This document shows, one piece after another, positions 8,205-13,839 of a stretch of 16,990 nt of DNA. The translations under genes and the position numbers were made by a program. Every line of letters begins with the position of its first letter. Positions within the stretch are counted from its first letter, which is position 1. Source of the stretch: CAZEYT01 sp964516295 (lineage in GTDB: Bacteria; Verrucomicrobiota; Verrucomicrobiia; Chthoniobacterales; Terrimicrobiaceae); assembly GCA_964516295.1 (NCBI GenBank), contig CAZEYT010000059.1, positions 1 through 16,990 of the forward strand, given 5' to 3'. The notes under the pieces are model-generated. The model did no database searches. It worked only from the letters and a program-made list of their open reading frames with translations, and was not told the origin of the DNA.

Positions 8205-9878
8205 ATGGGTTTCTTATCACAATTCACAGGCGGCAATGAAATCGCGGAAGCCGTCCTGATTCTCTCGATTATTTCCGTGGTCGGACTCGGGATTTCGGCC
8301 ATCAAGATTCGCGGGGTCGGACTCGGAGTCACGGGGGTTCTTTTCTCCGGGCTGTTTTTTGGACACATCGGCTGGCATATTAGCGAGGAAGTCCTGCATT
8401 TCGTGCGGGAGTTCGGGTTGATCCTGTTTGTGTTCACGATCGGATTGCAAATCGGACCGGGGTTTTTCGCATCGCTGAAAAAGCAAGGACTGCCATCGAA
8501 CGCCTGTGCGGCCGCGGTGGTGATTGGCGGAGCGGCGTTGACGGCAGGGCTGGCGTGGGCAATGGGCATCCAGCCATTTGCTGCGGCCGGGCTTTTTTCC
8601 GGGGCGACCACGAATACGCCCTCCCTCGGCGCCGCTCAACAGGCCCTTGCCATGATGCCCGGGGTGGATGCGACGGCGCGGGCGCTTCCGGCCCTCGCCT
8701 ATGCCGTCGCCTACCCCGGAGGCGTTTTTGGGATCATCCTCTGCATTCTTTTGCTGCGGACATTTTTCCGGATTGATCCGGGGACGGAGCTGGAAGCCTT
8801 CGAAAGCGAACGCCGGAGCCGGGCGCCGGTTCTAAAACGTCAGAATCTGCGGATTACCAACGGAAATCTCGACGGTCTCTCGCTGGGCGGAATTCCCGGG
8901 CTGCGCGAAACGGGGATCATCATTTCCCGCATCCAAAACCACGGCTCGACCGAGGTGCGCGTGGCCACGGCGGAATCGGTGGTGCACGTGGGCGACACGA
9001 TCCTTGCGGTGGGATCCCGCGAGGCTTTGGAGAGTTTCCAGCGGATCGTTGGCGAAGTTTCCGACATCAACCTGCTCGACTCCTCGTCCCATATTTTCCA
9101 ACGCCGGATCATCGTGACGCACAAGTCTCCGCTCGGGAAATCGCTCCGCCAGCTGGCGATCCATACTGCGTATGGGGTCGTGGTGACGCGGGTTCAGCGC
9201 GGGGAGGTGGAGATGACGGCCGATCCGGACATGAAGCTGCAATTTGGCGACACGCTCCACGTGGTCGGTGATGCGCAGGGTTTGGATCAGGCCGCGGCCC
9301 TTCTCGGCAACGCGCCCAAGGAACTCGCGCATACGAACTTTCTGCCAGTCTTTGTCGGGATCGCGCTGGGCGTGGCGGCCGGTCTGGTGCCAATTGCTCT
9401 CCCGGGCTTGCCGGTTCCGGTGCGCCTCGGACTGGCCGGCGGCCCGCTGGTCGTGGCGATCATTCTGAGCCGGCTGGGTCAGATCGGTCCGGTTGTTTTC
9501 TATATGCCCGCGAATGCCAATCTGGCCCTGCGCGAGATGGGCATCGTGTTGTTTCTGGCGTGTGTGGGTCTCAAATCGGGCGCGCGCTTTGTTCCCACGC
9601 TTCTCAGTCCCGATGGTATCACCTGGCTGATCGCCGGGTTCTGCATCACGCTCATTCCGATCCTGATCGTGGGAGTGATCGCGCGGTTGTTTTTGAAAAT
9701 GAACTATATCGCGCTCAGCGGGATTATTGCCGGGAGCATGACAGACCCCCCGGCACTGGCGTTTGCGAATGCCATGGTGAAGAGCGATGCGCCGTCGCTT
9801 TCCTACGCCTCGGTCTATCCGCTCACGATGTTGTTGCGGATCCTTTGCGCGCAATTGCTGATTCTCCTCTTCAGTTGA
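8205..9878 (+). CDS. Putative transporter of the aspartate:alanine exchanger (AAE) family, YidE/YbjL/AspT type, with two RCK_C domains
   Basis: 557-residue inner-membrane protein with two membrane halves of about five segments each, at about 13-190 and 378-557. Between them are two tandem RCK_C (TrkA_C) domains, about 205-290 and 293-370. Each half carries the family repeat motif: GLFSGATTNTPSLGA (129-143) and GIIAGSMTDPPALAFAN (506-522). Length and layout match E. coli YidE and YbjL (about 550-560 residues). AspT of Tetragenococcus exchanges aspartate for alanine, but most members have unknown substrates and the neighbours give no clue. RCK_C domains usually bind small ligands and may gate transport. 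The ATG at 8205 gives MGFLSQFTGGNEIAEA; the upstream in-frame part has no membrane segment. No Shine-Dalgarno is visible. Confidence 0.9.
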   Translation: MGFLSQFTGGNEIAEAVLILSIISVVGLGISAIKIRGVGLGVTGVLFSGLFFGHIGWHISEEVLHFVREFGLILFVFTIGLQIGPGFFASLKKQGLPSNACAAAVVIGGAALTAGLAWAMGIQPFAAAGLFSGATTNTPSLGAAQQALAMMPGVDATARALPALAYAVAYPGGVFGIILCILLLRTFFRIDPGTELEAFESERRSRAPVLKRQNLRITNGNLDGLSLGGIPGLRETGIIISRIQNHGSTEVRVATAESVVHVGDTILAVGSREALESFQRIVGEVSDINLLDSSSHIFQRRIIVTHKSPLGKSLRQLAIHTAYGVVVTRVQRGEVEMTADPDMKLQFGDTLHVVGDAQGLDQAAALLGNAPKELAHTNFLPVFVGIALGVAAGLVPIALPGLPVPVRLGLAGGPLVVAIILSRLGQIGPVVFYMPANANLALREMGIVLFLACVGLKSGARFVPTLLSPDGITWLIAGFCITLIPILIVGVIARLFLKMNYIALSGIIAGSMTDPPALAFANAMVKSDAPSLSYASVYPLTMLLRILCAQLLILLFS

Positions 9879-9940
9879 CTGCGCGCACAGGTGTGGAAAG
9901 CCCGGAAAAATCCATTGCAGACCGTGTTTTGCTGAACTAA

Positions 9941-9955
9941 CGCATTATTAATGCG
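9941..9955. promoter_or_regulatory. 15-bp palindrome overlapping the start codon of the acidic protein gene
   Basis: CGCATTATTAATGCG is a perfect 7+1+7 palindrome that includes the ATG at 9951-9953. It could be a repressor operator at the promoter or start. As RNA it could fold into a small stem (CGCAU/AUGCG) that hides the start codon. Function is not shown. Confidence 0.35.
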
Positions 9956-10589
9956 CGAGGATGACGATTTTTCCGCGGGGGAAGTTTGGGACGAATACGC
10001 TTGGGAGCGCTTCCTCCAGGAACAGGATCGCAATACGGAAAAGTATTTTGGACTCTTGGAAAAATACATGGATCATCCGGATCGCGATGAATTGATCGCG
10101 ACCGAAATGGGGTGGGAGGACACGCCCGAGGGACAGGAAATCGAGGAGATCGCCGATTTGCTCTGTGAGCCGTCGGCCGAAAGCGCGGACGAGGAGGACG
10201 ACTCATTTGACGAATTCTCCCGCTCGCCGATCTACAAAGACACTTTGCGCCTGCACCGGTGGATCAATTCGTGGCTCGATGAAAATGAAATCCTGAGGGA
10301 AAACCCGGACGCGGTGGAACTGGCGTCGCGGTCGGCCATCTGCGGAGCGAAGCTCGCGGCGGCGCTATGTGGAGATGACACGACCGAGCTCGGCATGACG
10401 ATCGCGTACCTCAAACGCGCCTTGAAGGCAGCAAACGATGCGCTGGCCGCCGCGGAGCGCCTCAAGGCGGCAGGTTACCTCACGGGGCGGCAGGCCGGGT
10501 CGGTGCGTCGGATGATTTTCCGTGTGAGAGATCGGGTCGTGTGCCTGATGAGTGATTACCGCGCCGAGTGGCGCAAACGCCACGGCTGA
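9951..10589 (+). CDS. Hypothetical protein, acidic N-terminal half and helical basic C-terminal end
   Basis: 212 residues, not recognised. Residues 1-90 are very acidic (about 37% Asp plus Glu by hand count), with runs such as EDDD (3-6) and DEEDD (80-84), and many aromatic residues (WDEYAWERF). Residues 95-212 look all-helical, with an alanine-rich stretch ALKAANDALAAAERLKAAG (157-175) and a basic tail (RRMIFRVRDR, RAEWRKRHG). There is no signal peptide, membrane segment or catalytic motif. The strong charge split suggests a binding or adaptor protein, but that is inference. It lies 72 bp after the transporter and 76 bp before the sigma factor start used here, in the same direction, so it may share a transcript with the sigma operon. 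The start overlaps a palindrome and has no Shine-Dalgarno. Confidence 0.75.
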   Translation: MREDDDFSAGEVWDEYAWERFLQEQDRNTEKYFGLLEKYMDHPDRDELIATEMGWEDTPEGQEIEEIADLLCEPSAESADEEDDSFDEFSRSPIYKDTLRLHRWINSWLDENEILRENPDAVELASRSAICGAKLAAALCGDDTTELGMTIAYLKRALKAANDALAAAERLKAAGYLTGRQAGSVRRMIFRVRDRVVCLMSDYRAEWRKRHG

Positions 10590-10665
10590 GCTTGCCGAAG
10601 CGTCATCCGCTGCCGGGATTGAATCTTTCCACGGCCGGGTCGTTCCACCTATGGATGAGGCACAC

Positions 10666-11232
10666 ATGTCGGAACGGGAATTGCTCGAAAGCGCGCGACG
10701 CGGCGACACTCAGGCGTTTGATGCACTCGTGGTCTTGCACCGCCAGCGGGTCTACGGAGCCGTTTTCCAATTGCTGCGAAATCCCGAGGAAGCCTACGAC
10801 GTGGCGCAGGATGTTTTTGTCCGGGCGTGGCGTTCCCTGGATCGCTTCGACGGGAAACACGCCTTTTCGACCTGGCTTCACCGGATCGCCATCAATGCCG
10901 CGCTCGATGTGTGTCGGAGAAACCGACGGCGGCCCGAGGTGGCCTGGGACGATGGCGTTCCAATTGACGCCGCCTCGCGGACGACTCCCGCGGCCTTTCC
11001 CGCCCCCGAAAGCGGAATCGACGAAGCGGAAATCCGGCGGCGGATCGAGGAAGCACTCGGGCGACTCAGCCCGGATCACCGCGCCGTTCTCGTGCTGCGG
11101 GAGGTCGAGGGCTGGGATTACCGCGAGATTGCCAAGGCGGTCGGCTGTTCGCCGGGCACGGTCATGTCGAGGCTTTTCCACGCGCGCCGGAAGATGCAAA
11201 CTGAACTGAGGGATTTTTATGAGAAGCTTTGA
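10666..11232 (+). CDS. ECF-type RNA polymerase sigma factor (sigma-70 family)
   Basis: 188-residue RpoE-like sigma factor. Region 2 is at about 15-85, with DVAQDVFVRAW (45-55) for core binding and -10 recognition and FSTWLHRIAINAALDVCRR (67-85). A variable linker covers about 86-120. Region 4, a helix-turn-helix, covers about 125-180, with LSPDHRAVLVLREVEGWDYREIA (split over 134-156) and VGCSPGTVMSRLFHARRKM (159-177). I chose the ATG at 10666 (MSERELLESARRGD) because GAGG lies 5 bases before it; the ATG at 10651 (MDEAHMSER) is also possible. The frame is open back to 10552, but that overlaps the acidic gene. The gene overlaps the next, probable anti-sigma gene by 14 bases, the usual arrangement for an ECF sigma and its inhibitor. 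No clear ECF-type autoregulatory promoter was seen in the 61 bp upstream. Confidence 0.93.
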   Translation: MSERELLESARRGDTQAFDALVVLHRQRVYGAVFQLLRNPEEAYDVAQDVFVRAWRSLDRFDGKHAFSTWLHRIAINAALDVCRRNRRRPEVAWDDGVPIDAASRTTPAAFPAPESGIDEAEIRRRIEEALGRLSPDHRAVLVLREVEGWDYREIAKAVGCSPGTVMSRLFHARRKMQTELRDFYEKL

Positions 11233-11698
11233 AGAAAACCACGCCCGGTGGATCGACGGCGAAATGACCGAGGACGAGCGGCGAGCCTTTGAGGCCGGAC
11301 TGACGCCCGAGCAACGGGACGAAGCGCGGCGGTGGAGCGGCCTGCGCAAGCATCTCGCATTTCCCACGGAAGAGCTTCCGCATCCGGAGTTTTTTCAAGA
11401 GCAAATCCGCCGCCGAATGGTCGCACCGTCCCCACCCCCCGGGCGTCGGCCGCTGGCGTTGGGATGGCTGGTCTGGAGCGGAGCGGCCTGCCTGCTGACA
11501 GCGCTTGCCCTGGGATCGTGGCTGTTGCCGGCGGCGTTTCAGCCGCGGAGCGAGAGCGACTTTTTCTCGCAGGTGGTCGAGGCGCGCTCGGCAAATCCCG
11601 AGATTTCCGCCTACGCCTTCCAAGCACCGACCGGGCGGGGCGCGGTGATCTGGACCGAGGGCAGCCGTTTCATTCCTGCGGAAGAGAGCGTGCGATGA
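11219..11698 (+). CDS. Probable membrane-bound anti-sigma factor lacking zinc ligands
   Basis: 159-residue single-pass membrane protein. The cytoplasmic part (1-78) starts ENHARWIDGEMTEDERRAFEAG (split over 6-27), which resembles the first helices of anti-sigma domains. It has no cysteine pair, so the HxxxCxxC zinc motif of ZAS anti-sigma factors is absent. A transmembrane helix lies at about 80-104 (LALGWLVWSGAACLLTALAL), followed by about 55 residues that would be periplasmic, ending VIWTEGSRFIPAEESVR. The ATG at 11219 overlaps the sigma gene by 14 bases and has GAGGG 6 bases upstream. Position and topology support an anti-sigma role; the sequence match itself is weak. Its stop overlaps the next start (ATGA). 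Confidence 0.72.
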   Translation: MRSFEENHARWIDGEMTEDERRAFEAGLTPEQRDEARRWSGLRKHLAFPTEELPHPEFFQEQIRRRMVAPSPPPGRRPLALGWLVWSGAACLLTALALGSWLLPAAFQPRSESDFFSQVVEARSANPEISAYAFQAPTGRGAVIWTEGSRFIPAEESVR

Positions 11699-12126
11699 AG
11701 ACGATCGCGCTCGTTTTTCTCGCATTTCTTTTCGCGGCGGGGACGACCCTGGCCGATGACCGGATTTGGTCTGCGCTGGTGCTGGCAACGAATGAGAAGC
11801 CCCCGAGGCCGGTCCCGGAGAAGCTGGCGGCGTTTGCACCGACCATTCGTGAGGTCTTTGGGTATCACTCGCTTTATCTTGTCGGCGAAAAACGCTCACC
11901 GATCGGTTGGGGCGATGAAATCTGGCTGGTCCCGACCAAGGAATTTTTCTTCCAGGTTTGTGTGATGGCCCGGGATGAAACTCACTACCACGTGCAGTTG
12001 GAGTTGTTTCGCGGCAAAGAACCGCTCCTCAGCACCAAGGCCCGGCTGGCGCGCGGCGCCCCGCTTTACTTTCGAGGTCCGCAGTGGGGAAACGGGCAGC
12101 TTGTCCTATTGGTCGAGATCCGCTGA
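11695..12126 (+). CDS. Small secreted (periplasmic) protein of unknown function, third gene of the sigma operon
   Basis: 143 residues, not recognised. Residues 1-20 are a clear Sec signal peptide (MKTIALVFLAFLFAAGTTLA), with cleavage probably after TLA. It is not a lipoprotein, as there is no lipobox cysteine. The mature part of about 123 residues is rich in aromatic and beta-type stretches (EVFGYHSLYLVGEK, DEIWLVP, EFFFQVCV, HYHVQLELF). It has one cysteine near residue 89. The ATG at 11695 overlaps the anti-sigma stop by four bases, with GGAAGAGAG upstream as a possible Shine-Dalgarno. The tight linkage suggests it is either the envelope signal sensor or the main output of the sigma system. 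Its last 21 bases overlap the convergent STT3-like gene. Confidence 0.75.
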   Translation: MKTIALVFLAFLFAAGTTLADDRIWSALVLATNEKPPRPVPEKLAAFAPTIREVFGYHSLYLVGEKRSPIGWGDEIWLVPTKEFFFQVCVMARDETHYHVQLELFRGKEPLLSTKARLARGAPLYFRGPQWGNGQLVLLVEIR

Positions 12127-13701
12127 CGGGCGTTCGAAGACGCGGAAAAAGCGATTCGAGTAGACCAAAACCAATCCGGCCGGGGCTGATGCCGGATCGC
12201 GATACAGCTGAAGCCCCAGGGCGTCGTCGGGGACGGTTTCTCCCAGAATTTGCGCGGAGTTTGAGAGAATGCGGTCCGGCTCGTAAGCGAAAACGTAGCG
12301 GATCTTGCGGCGGTCGAGGATTTCGGCGGCGACGGCCGGATCGGTTGTGAGATAAAAGCGGGCCGAATCAAGAATGCCCGGAAGACTTTGGTGGGATGTG
12401 CCCCCGACCGTCGGCTGTCCACTCCACCAAACAACGGCCGGACTGAACCACCACGGAGCCAGCACGCCGCCTTTTGTCCGTTCTTTGAGGCCCCGGGCCG
12501 CATCGCGCAGGGCGACGGCATCGGCAAGTTGCTCCGCCCGGGCCCGAAAAACCTCCGGACTCGGATACAGGCGGGCATCCCACTCGGCAGCGACCGGCCA
12601 GAGGGACAAAACAAACACGACGAGCGCGAGCGCCTTGGACTGAAATCCCGCCAGCGCCCATGGGAGACTCAGACAAAGCACCGCGACGAAAAAATAGCCC
12701 CATCGCGCATGCACGACCGTGAGCGCGACCAGCACCACGAGCAAAAAGCACCAGAAGAGCGCCAGCGGATGTTTGTGGCGGGTCCAGGAATAAAGCAGCA
12801 GCGCGGGGGCAAAGAGCGCCAGCCATCCCCCCCAGCCGAGGAGCGTCCAGACCGAGGCACTTTTCAGTTCGCCGATGGTTCCGGCCCATCGCGCAAACGC
12901 GGGATCGAACGCGGCCGCGCGCCAACCGTCCCACAGCAGCGCGATCAAGAGCAATCCGACAAAGACGCCCAATGGTCCCCACGAGTGCTTGTCGACAACA
13001 GACGGTTCGCTTTTCCGTCGCGTCACGAGCCACCATTTTACGACTCGAGCGAGACCGACCAAAGCCAGCAGGACGAGCGGCTCAAACAACGAAACCCAAA
13101 GCGCCAGCGCCCAAGCGACGGCGGCGACGTAGCGCCAACCACCGGCCCGCCCCATCCAAATCGCCGCCTCGGCCCCCAAAGCGACGACGATCAAAACGAC
13201 CGCCAGCGATTGGTGATCCGGACGTCCAACAAGAAAGGCCTGCGTGAGGATTGGCGAGAAAGCGAACAACACCAAAAGCAGCCATCGAAACGGCAGCCCC
13301 AGCCGGGCCGACCAGAACGCCAGGAAAACCACCGCCCCCATTCCCATCAGCGGCGAAATGAACGCACCGGCCATGGACAGGGGATCGTCAACGAATCCCA
13401 AAAGGCCGCGAAGCCCAAAAATCAAGAAGTCCAATGGCGAGGTCGTATGCGGCCGGGTGCCGTCCGGGTAGTTCTCAAACGAATGATGGCCGATCGGCTG
13501 CACGCCGGATGTTTCCATCTGGAGCACCCGCGTCATCCGGGCGTAGCAGTCCCCATCTGCAAAGTAGACGTGTCCCGCATAAAAAACATCCGCCCGGTTC
13601 CACGTGAACGCCGCTCCCGCGACACACGAAAAAAGGATCACGAGAAGACAGTCGGCAATCGCCCGCGCGCGTCCCGATGGTTTTTTTTGAGCGCCCAACA
13701 T
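12106..13701 (-). CDS. Multi-pass membrane glycosyltransferase-like protein (GT-C fold), distantly like STT3/PglB oligosaccharyltransferases
   Basis: 531 residues with about 11-13 hydrophobic segments up to residue 371, then a soluble C-terminal domain (about 375-531). Features in STT3-like order: a first-loop acidic motif ADGDCYARM (48-56) followed by ENYPDGTRPHTTSPLDFL (76-93), resembling the DxD...HG...HxPPL region of STT3; GRPDHQS (159-165), like the STT3 GxxDHH motif; ARWGYFFVAV (332-341), like the STT3 R-F-x-x-Y loop; and APWWFSPAVVWWSGQPTVGG (415-434), where STT3 proteins have WWDYG. The Asp-Tyr-Gly of that motif is missing here. The role is therefore probably transfer of a lipid-linked sugar or glycan in the periplasm, but protein glycosylation is not proven. 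Start MLGAQKKPSG at 13701; no Shine-Dalgarno. It is divergent from gyrB. Confidence 0.7.
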   Translation of the reverse strand: MLGAQKKPSGRARAIADCLLVILFSCVAGAAFTWNRADVFYAGHVYFADGDCYARMTRVLQMETSGVQPIGHHSFENYPDGTRPHTTSPLDFLIFGLRGLLGFVDDPLSMAGAFISPLMGMGAVVFLAFWSARLGLPFRWLLLVLFAFSPILTQAFLVGRPDHQSLAVVLIVVALGAEAAIWMGRAGGWRYVAAVAWALALWVSLFEPLVLLALVGLARVVKWWLVTRRKSEPSVVDKHSWGPLGVFVGLLLIALLWDGWRAAAFDPAFARWAGTIGELKSASVWTLLGWGGWLALFAPALLLYSWTRHKHPLALFWCFLLVVLVALTVVHARWGYFFVAVLCLSLPWALAGFQSKALALVVFVLSLWPVAAEWDARLYPSPEVFRARAEQLADAVALRDAARGLKERTKGGVLAPWWFSPAVVWWSGQPTVGGTSHQSLPGILDSARFYLTTDPAVAAEILDRRKIRYVFAYEPDRILSNSAQILGETVPDDALGLQLYRDPASAPAGLVLVYSNRFFRVFERPSADLDQ

Positions 13702-13713
13702 CTTGTGGATCGT

Positions 13714-13742
13714 TTTTTATTCAAGACAACATGCTGTGGCAA
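13714..13742 (-). promoter_or_regulatory. Candidate promoter for the STT3-like gene
   Basis: On the minus strand TTGCCA (13737-13742, 5 of 6 matches to the -35 consensus) and TAAAAA (13714-13719, 4 of 6) are spaced by 17 bases. The start point would lie only about 6 bases before the ATG at 13701, so the transcript would be nearly leaderless. One arm of the 13725-13773 inverted repeat lies in the spacer. Confidence 0.35.
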
Positions 13743-13773
13743 AAGCGAGCAAAATGGGCAAAAAGATGTTGTC
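13725..13773. repeat. Inverted repeat spanning the divergent STT3-like/gyrB promoters
   Basis: GACAACAT (13725-13732) and ATGTTGTC (13766-13773) are perfect 8-bp inverted arms. Their centres are 41 bp apart, close to four helical turns. One arm lies in the spacer of the STT3-like promoter and the other overlaps the -35 of the gyrB promoter. A further CAACAT is at 13696-13701. It may be a regulator binding pair, or chance. Confidence 0.35.
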
Positions 13774-13798
13774 GGGCAGAGTTTCGACCGTCTATTCT
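13769..13798 (+). promoter_or_regulatory. Candidate promoter for gyrB-gyrA
   Basis: TTGTCG (13769-13774) and TATTCT (13793-13798), each 4 of 6 matches to sigma-70 consensus, are spaced by 18 bases. Transcription would start near 13805, about 35 bases before the gyrB ATG. The -35 overlaps the right arm of the inverted repeat. Confidence 0.35.
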
Positions 13799-13839
13799 CC
13801 TCGGCTCCGGGACAACCCTCCCGCAAAACCTGTTTTCTG

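Noticed and set aside
8832..9854. 340-codon minus-strand open frame opposite the transporter
   Set aside because: Rich in Arg, His and Gln with no domain; the plus-strand frame encodes a complete YidE/AspT-type transporter.
12388..13839. 484-codon open frame joined in frame to the front of gyrB
   Set aside because: It is antisense to the STT3-like membrane protein, low in hydrophobic residues and rich in Arg, Gln and Pro; GyrB starts naturally at 13840.
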